Assembly: GCF_021390535.1 (NCBI RefSeq)
Contig: NZ_JAJUXG010000029.1
Span: forward strand, 1-64,000
Reading direction: 5' to 3'
Source: Dyadobacter sp. CY312
Lineage (GTDB): Bacteria > Bacteroidota > Bacteroidia > Cytophagales > Spirosomataceae
Length of the DNA stretch: 64,000 bases
Made by a program: the position numbers and the translations under genes. Numbering within the stretch: position 1 is the stretch's first letter; each line of letters opens with the position of its first letter. The notes below the pieces were generated by a model. The model saw nothing but the letters and a program-made list of their open reading frames with translations. It had not been told where the DNA came from and searched no databases. Of the stretch, positions 8,349-18,015 are shown one piece after another.

Positions 8349-9380
8349 ATGCAAAGTGTTATTCTGATCCTGTGCTTTTTAACGGTTTTTTTACCGGCGG
8401 TAGCTCTCGGACAGTCCGAACAAAAAGAAACGCCACCTGCCTGGCTTCCTAAGGAGACAGTAAAAACAGATACAGCCGGTGCGCGCAAAGGCCGTTCCAA
8501 TGATCTGAAATCTTTTATTTCCGGGCTGGATCCCGTTGTTGGAGCTTCGTTACCCGGCGGTAATGGCAAATCCGGCACGCTTTCCAGTTTGTTTGGAGAA
8601 ACTATTCCGGACCTTGGTCTCCGGGTGAAAGATTATAAAGACCAAAAGGAAGAAAGAAAGCAGAAGAAAGAAAAAAAGAAATTATCCAAAGTACAGTACG
8701 AAGGCATCCAGATGGAAGCCATGTCGATAAAGTTTGGAAGCGGCGACAGGGCAACCATCGAAAACTTCCACGTTCTGAAGGAAATCAAGCCATTAAATCC
8801 TTATGTAAGAGCTGCTGAAACGAGATATTATGATAAAAAAACGAAACGTCTGAGTTCCTCTTTAATCAAAGAAAAACAAAATGCGCTTCTTCTTCATGGC
8901 TCTTACCGGAAGTATAGTGGGGAAAATCTCATAGAAGAGGGTTTTTATTACATGGGTACAAAAGATGGCCGCTGGGTGAAATACGATTCTAAATTTAACC
9001 TGATCGATAAGTCTGTCTGGAATAGAGGATTCCCTGCGGAGTCACGCATCACCTATTATGACTCAGCGTATACACAGGTAAAGGAAGTTCTTCCGGTCAC
9101 GTTCGGGAAAGTCGAAGGCGAGTATCTTGAATATTACAAAGAAGGTCAGCTTATGGCCAATGGAAAATATGAAGCTGGTAAAAAAGTGGGTCGCTGGATC
9201 GAATATTACCAATTCAGACGTCAGCGTAAAAAGGAGATTCAATACCCTAAAAGCAGCTGGGATGAAGAATTTGAGCCATTTGTACTGAGAGAATGGGACG
9301 ACAAAGGCAAGTTGCTTTATGATTATACCAAAGATCCCCGTGCATCGGTTGAAGAAGAAACCGAAGTTGAAAATCCCTGA
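8349..9380 (+). CDS. Exported MORN-repeat (YwqK-like) protein
   Basis: A 343-residue exported protein. ATG 8349 is chosen over an in-frame TTG at 8325 because it gives a clean signal peptide (MQSVILILCFLTVFLPAVALG). A Lys/Glu-rich segment follows near residues 95-115. The C-terminal half has MORN-variant repeats of the YwqK type: 'GFYYMGTKDGRWVKYD', 'VEGEYLEYYKEGQLMANGKY', 'GKKVGRWIEYY'. Such repeats are common in Bacteroidota exported proteins; no enzymatic activity is implied. It is probably periplasmic or outer-membrane associated, and its function is unknown. Confidence 0.75.
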   Translation: MQSVILILCFLTVFLPAVALGQSEQKETPPAWLPKETVKTDTAGARKGRSNDLKSFISGLDPVVGASLPGGNGKSGTLSSLFGETIPDLGLRVKDYKDQKEERKQKKEKKKLSKVQYEGIQMEAMSIKFGSGDRATIENFHVLKEIKPLNPYVRAAETRYYDKKTKRLSSSLIKEKQNALLLHGSYRKYSGENLIEEGFYYMGTKDGRWVKYDSKFNLIDKSVWNRGFPAESRITYYDSAYTQVKEVLPVTFGKVEGEYLEYYKEGQLMANGKYEAGKKVGRWIEYYQFRRQRKKEIQYPKSSWDEEFEPFVLREWDDKGKLLYDYTKDPRASVEEETEVENP

Positions 9381-9382
9381 AG

Positions 9383-9431
9383 TTGAAAATCACCTTCTGC
9401 CAATACTTTAGCGTGTTTATCTTCAAACACG
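9383..9431 (+). promoter_or_regulatory. Promoter and 5' hairpin of the membrane protein gene
   Basis: TTG (9383-9385), 18 bp, then TACTTTAG (9404-9411), one base off the -7 consensus. CGTGTTT (9412-9418) pairs with AAACACG (9425-9431), ending 13 bp before the ATG, so it could mask the start region. Confidence 0.4.
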
Positions 9432-9444
9432 AATTTATCCGCTT

Positions 9445-11142
9445 ATGAGTCAATCTATATCAGGCTTTTTTAAGAACAATACTTTTCTAGCAGTTCTATT
9501 ATCGTTTATTCCCCTCATTTTATATATTCTGGCATTCAACACCATTGCACTGAATGTCAATTATGTTGCTTTCGACGATATTCTCATTCTTGGGGTTATT
9601 CCGGGATTCGGAGAAGCTTCATTGCTTGAAAAATGGCAACGGCTCACTGACCTGTTTCCTGAGCACCGTCTGGTTTTTTCCAGATCCATCATTTTGCTAC
9701 TTCATTCGATATTCGGGCGGCTCAATCTGGTGTGGGCAATGGTTATTGCCAACTTGTGCTGGGCTGGTTGTGCGTTTGTTTTTTACAAAGCTTTCAAAAA
9801 GTTAGACTTATCGCTTTGGTATTTTGTTCCGATCATGTGGTTGTGGTTCAATTTCCAGTCCTTCGAAAACATTTTTTGGGGGGTAAGCTCTCTTTGTAAT
9901 TTCGGTGTACTGCTGTTTGTAATTACATCATTTTATTTTGCGGCATACCATCCTACTCGCATTGTTTATGCACTTCCTTTCGCTCTGATTGCCACCTTTA
10001 CATACGGAAATGGGCTCATGTCATTCCCCGTTATAGCCGTTTTGAGCTTACTTTCCGGCCAAAGAAAAGCATTCTTTATTACATTGGCTATGATGGCCAT
10101 TGTTGCTTTTATCTACTTCATTGATTTTACACCTATTACCCAAAATCTTGATTTCTCAGATCCGAAAGAAGTAAAAGAAGGTTTTATGGGGTTTTTCGGA
10201 TTCATCGGATCCATTACAACGCTAGCTGCCTATACAGCCGATCCGATAAAACTCTCAATTGCAGTAGCGACAGGAATCATTATGCCAGTCGGTCTGCTAT
10301 TGTTTTTTAAAAATCAATGGACTGCTTTGTGGCAGGCAGTCTGGTGTAACAAGCCTTATCCAAACAAAACTGCATTATTTGCCATTGCGCTGGCTATGTT
10401 TATCGCCATCACATCGCTGGCACTGACTTACAAGCGTATCCCGACAGATCATTTTGAAGGAATGTTTAAAGGCCGGTACAGAATGTACTCAACGCTCGCC
10501 TGCATTGCCCTTTATTTCTGCTTTCTTTCTCTTACCCGTCACACACGCAGGGAGAAAAGCTTGCCATTCATTATCGGTCTGACAGTAGTTCTAAATCTGG
10601 TTATATTACACAGCAATTTTGCGGATGCGGTTACAAACCGTCGCAGTGCTGTTACTCAGGAGTTCAATGCCCGTTATAACGCTGACTGGCTGGGAACCAA
10701 GATGTTTTCAATGGATAGAACACATCTTGAAAAGATCAGATCCTATTATTCGTCCGAAGACCCGCTGGCTACCAATTGGCATCCTGCTGCGCTGTCGGTT
10801 TCGGTTGCATGCGATAGTACCTATAATCCCGATCTGATTGTCTTGGAAAACGATCATTTAAGAATCAGTTATAGCGAGGATTTCTTCCCTGCGACCAAAG
10901 ATTATACAGACGGAGGATATGTTATACTAAAATCAGATGGACACACTTATACTGCTCCTCTTAATCAACAGCCTGTTCCGCTGAAAACAACACTTAGAAG
11001 ACAAATGTATTTTGCCAAAGGCGGACTTGCAGATTTCCATGTGGCTAACATAGAACCGGGTAATTATTCAATTTATTTGCTCAAACGGCAAAATGGTGTA
11101 AACCGGATTTATTGCACCCAAAAAACCTGGAAAGAACAGTAG
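9445..11142 (+). CDS. Polytopic membrane protein, GT-C glycosyltransferase-like architecture
   Basis: A 565-residue integral membrane protein. About ten hydrophobic segments fill residues 15-395, and a soluble tail of about 165 residues rich in aromatic and charged residues follows. The first long loop has a paired acidic motif ('VAFDDILIL', about residue 48) and 'FPEHRLVFSR' (about 73). This layout (acidic motif in the first external loop, many helices, C-terminal soluble domain) resembles GT-C-fold glycosyltransferases. I cannot match it to a named family, so the activity is a hypothesis. It is convergent with the downstream carboxypeptidase gene, with only 6 bp between the two. Confidence 0.65.
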   Translation: MSQSISGFFKNNTFLAVLLSFIPLILYILAFNTIALNVNYVAFDDILILGVIPGFGEASLLEKWQRLTDLFPEHRLVFSRSIILLLHSIFGRLNLVWAMVIANLCWAGCAFVFYKAFKKLDLSLWYFVPIMWLWFNFQSFENIFWGVSSLCNFGVLLFVITSFYFAAYHPTRIVYALPFALIATFTYGNGLMSFPVIAVLSLLSGQRKAFFITLAMMAIVAFIYFIDFTPITQNLDFSDPKEVKEGFMGFFGFIGSITTLAAYTADPIKLSIAVATGIIMPVGLLLFFKNQWTALWQAVWCNKPYPNKTALFAIALAMFIAITSLALTYKRIPTDHFEGMFKGRYRMYSTLACIALYFCFLSLTRHTRREKSLPFIIGLTVVLNLVILHSNFADAVTNRRSAVTQEFNARYNADWLGTKMFSMDRTHLEKIRSYYSSEDPLATNWHPAALSVSVACDSTYNPDLIVLENDHLRISYSEDFFPATKDYTDGGYVILKSDGHTYTAPLNQQPVPLKTTLRRQMYFAKGGLADFHVANIEPGNYSIYLLKRQNGVNRIYCTQKTWKEQ

Positions 11143-11148
11143 TACTTT

Positions 11149-12423
11149 TTAGAACTTATCGTGAATTCCTGTTAAAATACGCTCCACTTCCTTTCTTACT
11201 TCGGAAGTTGGTCTGGTAAAATTGTTATTCATAAAACTAAATACCAGCGTTTTTCCCTTCTTTGTTAACAGATAACCGCTCAGATTGTAGGTATTGCTCA
11301 TGCTACCGGTCTTAGCAAACACAAAAGGGACTTCTGATTTGAAAGAATTTTTAATCGTACCCGATTTCCCCCCCGCAGGAAATATCTTAAACAGCCTTTC
11401 GCGAGGAACTTTCTTATAGGTCTTTTGCAAAAGTGCCACTATGGATCTCGGAGTAAAAAGGTTGTAACGGCTTAATCCTGAACCGTCTTTCCATATCGGC
11501 TTGTCGGGCAAGTCGGCTAAATGTTGGGTGATAGCATGCCCGATTGCCTTTTCTGTATTCAATGGCAAACCATTCGCCGAAGCATAAATGAGCATCAGTT
11601 GCTCGGCAAGCATGTTATCGCTCACCTGCATCATCAGTGTATATAAGGAATCCGAAGGGATACTATAAACCTTTTGCAGCTCAATGTTAAGCGGAATTTG
11701 AATGGTTTTAATCTCCTTCTTTAATGTATCGCTCAATAATTCCACCAGGAGCTGATCCGACATCCTAACCGGTAGATCCTGATTTAAGCCCTCAGGAATT
11801 ACAAACTGAGAATGGTGGAAGACATTTTGAAACTCATCCCGCACAATACCTGATGTAACTGTATCTTTCACCAAAAACTGCGACCAGTGCTTTGGCGACA
11901 CAGTGAAACGCTGAGATGCCTGACCCGAAAATCTTGCTATATTTCCATATACAGGCATCGGACTGACCTCTGGCTGATAGTAATCGTTATAATCGTCCCA
12001 GGCCCATCCGGGACCAAACCTTTTATTTTCGAAATGCGCCGGCGTATAAAATATCTGTTCCTTTCTTCCTTTCAAAAAGTCATATACCCGGCTGTGAGGC
12101 AGGTCAGGATGCAACAGAGACGGATCTCCCGTTCCTCTTATCAAGAGTAGTTCTCCCCATTCCAGATACTCCAGCCCGGGAATAGAATCTCCCAAAGCAC
12201 TTATTCCTGCATAAAAACTAAAAAGTTTTGTGTTGGAGGCCGGGTTGAAATATTGCTTCTCATTGTAAGCTGCCAATGTCTTTTCCTCCCCTACCTTTTG
12301 CAACGCAATACCAGTATGTTGCTGAGTTAAAACCTGCGAATTTTTTATCTCACGATTCAGATAATGAGAAACAGAACATCCGGATAAACTGATAACTCCG
12401 GCAAGCAACAATAGTGTGCGCAT
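11149..12423 (-). CDS. D-Ala-D-Ala carboxypeptidase, PBP4/S13 family lipoprotein
   Basis: A penicillin-binding protein of peptidase family S13 that trims or hydrolyses peptidoglycan peptides in the periplasm. I take the start at 12423 because it yields a lipoprotein signal (MRTLLLLAGVISLSGC); the frame extends upstream to 12501. The SxxK nucleophile motif SNTK is at residues 63-66, the SxN region 'DGSGLSRYN' near 315, and KSGT and KTGS near 352-370. The protein has 424 residues, and the large insertion between the first two motifs is typical of S13. It is divergent from recQ. The lipid anchor is unusual compared with soluble enterobacterial DacB. Confidence 0.85.
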   Translation of the reverse strand: MRTLLLLAGVISLSGCSVSHYLNREIKNSQVLTQQHTGIALQKVGEEKTLAAYNEKQYFNPASNTKLFSFYAGISALGDSIPGLEYLEWGELLLIRGTGDPSLLHPDLPHSRVYDFLKGRKEQIFYTPAHFENKRFGPGWAWDDYNDYYQPEVSPMPVYGNIARFSGQASQRFTVSPKHWSQFLVKDTVTSGIVRDEFQNVFHHSQFVIPEGLNQDLPVRMSDQLLVELLSDTLKKEIKTIQIPLNIELQKVYSIPSDSLYTLMMQVSDNMLAEQLMLIYASANGLPLNTEKAIGHAITQHLADLPDKPIWKDGSGLSRYNLFTPRSIVALLQKTYKKVPRERLFKIFPAGGKSGTIKNSFKSEVPFVFAKTGSMSNTYNLSGYLLTKKGKTLVFSFMNNNFTRPTSEVRKEVERILTGIHDKF

Positions 12424-12678
12424 AAAATTAATTGGCATTATGTAAAGGTCGTAGTGCGTGCTCATCTCCACAGGATCGTGTTTGTTTTCCCTTAATAACA
12501 TCCTGTTTTGTAGTCATATATCAGGCATCAAAAGCAGATTATGAGCACTTCCGTAAAGTTAATAGTTTCGTTTTAAAAGTAAGAAATTGAAGTGCTGTTT
12601 TCCATAATTGAACATCAGATCACATTTTCCCCAGCCAGAATGCGTTATTTTACATTCTGTTTACCACATTAATCTGAA

Positions 12679-14589
12679 ATGAGCGATTTGCATGCTGTAC
12701 TGAAACAATATTGGGGCTATGACCATTTCAGGCCTTTTCAGGAAGATGCTATCCGTTGTGTTTTAGGTGGTATTGATACGCTGGTTCTGCTTCCTACGGG
12801 CGGAGGAAAATCGATCTGTTTCCAGGTACCCGTCATGGCCATGGAGGGCGTTTGTATCGTGGTAACTCCACTCATTGCGCTTATGAAAGATCAGGTTGAG
12901 CAGCTGAAACGGCGACACATTCCTGCGGCGGCGATCCATTCCGGCATGAACAAGCACGAAATTGATATCACGCTTGATAATTGTATTCATGGCATAACGA
13001 AGTTCCTTTACGTTTCCCCGGAAAGGCTCCGTACCGATATCATGATTCAGCGTGCCAAACAGATGAAAATCTGCCTTTTGGCTGTTGACGAGGCGCATTG
13101 TATTTCTGCTTGGGGGTACGACTTCCGTCCGTCCTATTTACTTATTTCCGATTTCAGGGATATACTTCCCGGTGTTCCGGTAATGGCGCTCACCGCTACC
13201 GCTACCGAGGAAGTAAGGGCAGATATTCTGGATAAGCTTAAAATGAAGTCTGCACGGGTTTTCAAACAATCCTTTGCAAGGGCCAATCTCTCCTACTCTG
13301 CCTTTTTGGAGGAAAACAAAGAGCGAAAACTTGTTCAAATATTAAAAAATGTACCGGGAACGGCCATCGTATACGTTCGTACCAGAAAACGGACAAAGGA
13401 TATTGCTGACTCGCTCGGAAGGAATGGCATAAAGGCGCTCAGCTACCATGCGGGATTGCCATTTAAAGACAGAAGTGACCGACAAATGGGCTGGATTAAA
13501 AACCAAACCCGTGTTGTGGTTGCTACCAATGCTTTTGGAATGGGAATTGACAAGCCGGACGTTCGCTCAGTAATTCACTTTGACCTGCCAGAAAACCTTG
13601 AAGCGTACTATCAGGAAGCAGGAAGAGCCGGAAGGGATGAGAAAAAAGCTTATGCTGTTGCCCTATTCAATAAAATCGATCTGGAAGAGCTGGCTGAAAG
13701 TGTTGAAAGAAAATATCCATCTTTTGAAATCATCCGAGGAGTTTATCAGGCGTTAGCCAATTATTATAAAATTCCTGTTGGCGGTGCAGAGTTTGCAAGC
13801 TTCAGTTTTGACATACAGGATTTTACAGGAATTTTCGGTTTACCTGCAAGCGAGACACATTATGCACTCAAATTGCTTGAAGAAGAAGGCTTTATTCAGT
13901 TAAGCGAAAGCTTCAACGAGCCCTCCAAACTACATTTTATTGTTGACAACCGGCAATTGTACGATTTCCAGATACGCTACAAGGAGCTGGATTCGTTTAT
14001 CAAAGTGTTGCTGCGCTTATACGGTGGAGAACTTTTTACTGAGTATGTAAGAATATCTGAAAGTGAACTGGCGCAAATATACTTTGCCCCTCAACAAGAG
14101 GTAGTTAAAAAACTACTTTTTATGAAGGAACGTGACATTCTGGAGTACGAGCCAAGGAGAGACAAGCCTCAGCTAACCTTTCTGACTCCCCGATACGATG
14201 CGGCTCTGCTTCCACTTAACGTTGTGGAAATTGAAAAAAAGAAAGACCGGGACAGGCAAAAGGCAAAAGCAGTGGTAAATTATGCTTCGCATACACAGCG
14301 TTGCCGCACCTTACTCCTTTTGGAATATTTTAATGAATTCGATGCTGATCCTTGCGGAGTATGTGATATATGTATAGCAAACAAAAAGCGGGAGCACAGC
14401 ATAGATGAGGAGCTCGGTAAGGCAATTTTAAGTTATGTAAAACAGCAGAGTGCGGTTTCGCCCAGAGAATTGAGCATTGCATTTGAAAATGTAGCGGAAA
14501 AGATCCTGTTGGAAACGCTGAAAGATCTGATTATAGAAGAAAAAATAGAGTACGACGCCTCAGGGCTACTAACAATAACACACGCATAA
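12679..14589 (+). CDS. recQ: RecQ-type ATP-dependent DNA helicase
   Basis: A superfamily 2 3'-5' helicase of recombination and fork repair, 636 residues. Motifs: Walker A LLPTGGGKS (about 37-45), VDEAHC (about 136), ALTATAT, 'ATNAFGMGIDKPDVR' (about 287) and motif VI 'YYQEAGRAGRDE'. The zinc-binding cysteines lie far downstream ('CRTLL...CGVCDIC', about 545-563) after a winged-helix region, and there is no clear C-terminal HRDC domain, a layout seen in the second RecQ type of Bacteroidota. The outer-membrane gene begins 5 bp after the stop, so the two are probably cotranscribed. Confidence 0.93.
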   Translation: MSDLHAVLKQYWGYDHFRPFQEDAIRCVLGGIDTLVLLPTGGGKSICFQVPVMAMEGVCIVVTPLIALMKDQVEQLKRRHIPAAAIHSGMNKHEIDITLDNCIHGITKFLYVSPERLRTDIMIQRAKQMKICLLAVDEAHCISAWGYDFRPSYLLISDFRDILPGVPVMALTATATEEVRADILDKLKMKSARVFKQSFARANLSYSAFLEENKERKLVQILKNVPGTAIVYVRTRKRTKDIADSLGRNGIKALSYHAGLPFKDRSDRQMGWIKNQTRVVVATNAFGMGIDKPDVRSVIHFDLPENLEAYYQEAGRAGRDEKKAYAVALFNKIDLEELAESVERKYPSFEIIRGVYQALANYYKIPVGGAEFASFSFDIQDFTGIFGLPASETHYALKLLEEEGFIQLSESFNEPSKLHFIVDNRQLYDFQIRYKELDSFIKVLLRLYGGELFTEYVRISESELAQIYFAPQQEVVKKLLFMKERDILEYEPRRDKPQLTFLTPRYDAALLPLNVVEIEKKKDRDRQKAKAVVNYASHTQRCRTLLLLEYFNEFDADPCGVCDICIANKKREHSIDEELGKAILSYVKQQSAVSPRELSIAFENVAEKILLETLKDLIIEEKIEYDASGLLTITHA

Positions 14590-14594
14590 ATATT

Positions 14595-16025
14595 TTGAAA
14601 AAAGTAAAATACATCACCGCGCTATTATTATCAATTTATGCTGTTTCTGCGTATTCACAGCAAATTCCTGGCTTGCAGAGCAGCAATTATGGAGGATTGT
14701 ACAGAGCAACTTATAACCCTTCCGTTATAGGCGGATCCAAGCACAAGTGGCAGATCAACATTGGTACCCTTGGTGGAAGCATCAACTACCGTTATTTTGT
14801 CTTTCTGGGTAAAAATTCATTGTTATATCCACTACTGGCTTCTCATTCCACCAAGGAGTTATATGGTCGCTCCCGTACGATGGGTTCGCTAACTGAAAAA
14901 CCGCTCTATCTGGTGAGTGAAATCCGCTGGCCTTCTGCCATGTTTTCCATTGACGACAGGCAGGGTGTTGCTCTGCAATTCAGAACACGGGGTTTTGTAA
15001 CTGGCAATAATCTTCCCGACCCGATCCGAAACATGTATTTCCGGCGCCTCGACACGGGTGAAACGCCACCAATGAGCGCTCAGCCATGGGGACAATTTAA
15101 TCTTGTACAACAAAATTTCTCCGAAGTAAGCTTTACCTATGGTATACAACTTCTGGATACAGATGCCCATAAACTTCGTGTTGGTGTGACAGGAAAAAGA
15201 GTTTTTGGTGCCAGAATAGGCTATATCAATGCATCCGTAGATCAATTTTCTATTTCGCCCGAGACGGCGAATACTGAAATGAGTGAGTTGCATTTATCCA
15301 ATTTCACATACGAAAGCGGATATAGCCGACCAACCGAAAAACTGAAACTTGGAAGCCTGTTTGATGCTGATGTAAGTGGAACAGGATGGGGTTATGATCT
15401 TGGGGTGACCTATGAACTCGGGAAGTTCTGGAAGAACACCACAGAGCAGTTTGATGAGAACCCACAATATATTTTAAGAGTTGGAGCATCCCTGACTGAC
15501 GTAGGTAATATACGTTACAAAACAACCGATAGCAGAGTTGTGAGTGGGTTTCAGGAAAAATATATGATGAATCAAGCTGCTTTGGAGGTCATAAGTGACC
15601 ATGGTCCGCAAGGATTTATGGAACTTTTACCGGCACAGACAGACACTACTTTTAACACTACTGTAAGGCTTCCTCAGGCACTACATCTGGAAGCGGATAT
15701 TCAGCTTGTAAAAGGTTTTTTCCTTAATTTGTCACAAACCAAACGGTACAAACCCAGGAACAACGAGATCTTTGACATATATCAGCCGGATGTATTTACA
15801 ATTACACCGAGATTTGAAGACGAGGATTCCGATTTTGCCTTCCCCATTTCCTTCATTCAAGGCAACAAACGTCCTTCCATCGGAGCTGTCGCGCATTTTG
15901 GTCCGGTGTTCCTTGGATTTAGTAATATCAATGGGTTGATCAAAAAGACAGGTGCCCGGGGAAGTATGGTCTACTTAGGCTTCACTGCATGGAAACTGAA
16001 TAGGACGAAGGATAAAAAGCAATAG
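14595..16025 (+). CDS. DUF5723-type outer-membrane beta-barrel protein, TTG start
   Basis: A 476-residue exported protein starting at TTG 14595, five bases after the recQ stop. No ATG is placed to give a signal peptide, while TTG yields KKVKYITALLLSIYAVSAYS followed by QQIPG. The mature part is rich in alternating aromatic and polar residues and ends in strands, as in a barrel. The 'YNPSVIGGSKHKWQINI' opening and 'SNINGLIKK' near the end fit the DUF5723 group of Bacteroidota outer-membrane proteins. Its role is unknown. Placement behind recQ probably reflects shared transcription rather than shared function. Confidence 0.75.
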   Translation: MKKVKYITALLLSIYAVSAYSQQIPGLQSSNYGGLYRATYNPSVIGGSKHKWQINIGTLGGSINYRYFVFLGKNSLLYPLLASHSTKELYGRSRTMGSLTEKPLYLVSEIRWPSAMFSIDDRQGVALQFRTRGFVTGNNLPDPIRNMYFRRLDTGETPPMSAQPWGQFNLVQQNFSEVSFTYGIQLLDTDAHKLRVGVTGKRVFGARIGYINASVDQFSISPETANTEMSELHLSNFTYESGYSRPTEKLKLGSLFDADVSGTGWGYDLGVTYELGKFWKNTTEQFDENPQYILRVGASLTDVGNIRYKTTDSRVVSGFQEKYMMNQAALEVISDHGPQGFMELLPAQTDTTFNTTVRLPQALHLEADIQLVKGFFLNLSQTKRYKPRNNEIFDIYQPDVFTITPRFEDEDSDFAFPISFIQGNKRPSIGAVAHFGPVFLGFSNINGLIKKTGARGSMVYLGFTAWKLNRTKDKKQ

Positions 16026-16055
16026 GTTCTAAAAGGATTTAGCCTGAGTTCCCAA

Positions 16056-16370
16056 TCAAACCTCTTTGCTCTTCTTGCTGAACATAGAGCCTATGCGCGA
16101 AAACAGTCGCTTTTCGAACTCCCAGAAGAAAGTAAATTTGCCCGAGATCCAACCCCAAATAAGCAAAACGACCTGATAAAGAGGTAGGATAATGAGGATA
16201 TTGGCCGTCCAACGCAGCCAGGCAGGAGAAGTATCTGTGAGCCCTACAAAACCGAATAAGGCGCGTTTTATATAAAGAATAGAAAAACCGGTACAGGCAA
16301 AAACAATCAAAATGATTAGAACATCCCAACCATTTTTCACATTCCAACGCTGTTTCAGTTTTTCTATCAT
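16056..16370 (-). CDS. DUF6787-type small membrane protein
   Basis: A 104-residue protein with two clear transmembrane helices (about 17-36 and 51-73), an N-terminal 'LKQRWNVKNGWDV' cap and a basic tail (KKSKEV). The pattern fits the DUF6787 family of Bacteroidota; the function is unknown. It is the last gene of a minus-strand set, with its ATG 6 bp after the stop of the RluA-type gene, which implies cotranscription with panB and the synthase. Confidence 0.7.
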   Translation of the reverse strand: MIEKLKQRWNVKNGWDVLIILIVFACTGFSILYIKRALFGFVGLTDTSPAWLRWTANILIILPLYQVVLLIWGWISGKFTFFWEFEKRLFSRIGSMFSKKSKEV

Positions 16371-16376
16371 TGGGTC

Positions 16377-17108
16377 TTACTCATAAAGAAAACCAAGATT
16401 CTCCGGCTTAATTTCCTCCTTATCCAGCGTCAAAAATTCCTCCCAGAAAGGGTCATTAGGAAGTCCGGCCTTACAAATGATAGGCTCTTTTTTTACAGGA
16501 TGTTCAAAAAATAAGCGTCTTGCATGAAGGTTTATACTTCCGTCCGGATTACCCTTGGGAAAGCCGTATTTGACATCGCCACGGATAGGGCAGTCCATCG
16601 AAGCAAGTTGCACCCGAATTTGATGCGGTCGACCGGTTACAGGCGTTACCTCAAGCAGATGAAACTTGTTTATTTCACCCATCCAACGGTAGGAAAGCTC
16701 AGCTCTTTGGGAACCAGGCACTTCATAATCATGAGCGGTGGTCACATTTCTTCGCTCGTCTTTGGTAAGCCAGTGCACCAGTTTGCCTTTTTTCTCAGCA
16801 GGTTTGTGCCTTACCACTGCCCAATACGTCTTCTGCACGTCCCGCTTACGGAATATCTCATTCATACGCTCCAAAGCTTTGGAAGTGCGCGCAAACACCA
16901 CTAAACCACTTACCGGACGGTCAAGACGGTGAACTGTTCCCAGGAAAACTGCTCCTGGTTTGTCATATTCCTCTTTGATATAGTCTTTCACCATATCCAA
17001 AAGACATTTGTCGCCCGTGGAATCACCCTGAACCAGAATCCCGGGTTCTTTATTGACAATAATGAGGTGATTGTCTTCGTATATAATTTGAAATGGACGC
17101 TTCGCCAT
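16377..17108 (-). CDS. RluA family RNA pseudouridine synthase
   Basis: A 243-residue pseudouridine synthase converting specific uridines in rRNA or tRNA. The catalytic motif is HRLDRPVSGL (Asp near residue 63), preceded by 'YEDNHLIIVNKEPGILVQ' and followed by 'VTPVTGRPHQIRVQLA'. There is no N-terminal S4 domain, so it is of the short RluA/RluC type and its target site cannot be deduced. It sits 27 bp after panB and 6 bp before the DUF6787 gene, all on the minus strand. A second, distinct paralogue lies at 36570. Confidence 0.9.
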   Translation of the reverse strand: MAKRPFQIIYEDNHLIIVNKEPGILVQGDSTGDKCLLDMVKDYIKEEYDKPGAVFLGTVHRLDRPVSGLVVFARTSKALERMNEIFRKRDVQKTYWAVVRHKPAEKKGKLVHWLTKDERRNVTTAHDYEVPGSQRAELSYRWMGEINKFHLLEVTPVTGRPHQIRVQLASMDCPIRGDVKYGFPKGNPDGSINLHARRLFFEHPVKKEPIICKAGLPNDPFWEEFLTLDKEEIKPENLGFLYE

Positions 17109-17135
17109 ATTATTAGTTTTATACTTTTTAAAAGG

Positions 17136-17954
17136 TCAATAAGATTCATCCTTATTAGGAAATGACTTGCTCTTCACATCCTTGATGTAATTTCCTATTG
17201 CGTCATGCATGATATCATTCAGCTCAGCATATCGTCTTAAAAACCTCGGTTTAAATTCTTTATTGATTCCCAACAGGTCATGAAGGACCAGAATCTGACC
17301 ATCTGCATCCGGACCGGCACCAATTCCAACGGTGGGAATACTTATACTTTCCGATACCAGCTTGGTTAGTTTAGAGGGGATCTTTTCCAATACAACAGAA
17401 AAGCAGCCCACTTCTTCCAGCATACGCGCGTCTTCTAGTAATTTGGCCGCCTCAGCCTCTTCTTTTGCCCGCACGGTATAGGTGCCAAACTTATAGATTG
17501 ATTGCGGTGTGAGCCCTAAATGACCCATTACCGGGACGCCCGCGCTCAAAATCCGGGTAATCGAATCCTTTATCTCCAAGCCACCTTCCAGCTTCACTGC
17601 ATGAGCCCCGGATTCCTTCATAATCCGGATAGCCGAACTAAGCGCTTCCCGTGAATTTCCCTGATAGGAGCCGAATGGCAAATCCACCACAACCAGCGCG
17701 CGCTTCACAGCTCTCACCACGGATGTTGCGTGGTAAATCATCTGATCAATGGTGATGGGTAGGGTAGTCTCGTGGCCCGCCATCACGTTGGAAGCGGAGT
17801 CGCCCACCAAAATCAGTTCCACACCAGCCGCATCCACAATGCCTGCCATGGAGTAATCGTATGCTGTAAGACAAGAAATCTTCTCTCCGCGAGTTTTCAT
17901 TTCCTGAATCACATGGGTTGTAACTCGCTTAATATCAGTTTTATGTACAGACAT
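17136..17954 (-). CDS. panB: 3-methyl-2-oxobutanoate hydroxymethyltransferase
   Basis: Ketopantoate hydroxymethyltransferase, the first committed step of pantothenate and coenzyme A synthesis, adding a hydroxymethyl group from methylene-tetrahydrofolate to 2-ketoisovalerate. The 272-residue length is normal. Family motifs are '[16 protein letters not shown]' (30s), '[20 protein letters not shown]' (about 50-70), 'AVKLEGG', '[12 protein letters not shown]' and '[21 protein letters not shown]', which hold the Mg- and substrate-binding residues. It is the first gene of panB-rluA-DUF6787. No other pan genes are nearby. Confidence 0.96.
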   Translation of the reverse strand: MSVHKTDIKRVTTHVIQEMKTRGEKISCLTAYDYSMAGIVDAAGVELILVGDSASNVMAGHETTLPITIDQMIYHATSVVRAVKRALVVVDLPFGSYQGNSREALSSAIRIMKESGAHAVKLEGGLEIKDSITRILSAGVPVMGHLGLTPQSIYKFGTYTVRAKEEAEAAKLLEDARMLEEVGCFSVVLEKIPSKLTKLVSESISIPTVGIGAGPDADGQILVLHDLLGINKEFKPRFLRRYAELNDIMHDAIGNYIKDVKSKSFPNKDESY

Positions 17955-18015
17955 GTTTCGCTTTAAATAATTGTAGAATACAACTTAGATCGAAATCTCA
18001 GCTTCGCGCCGAACG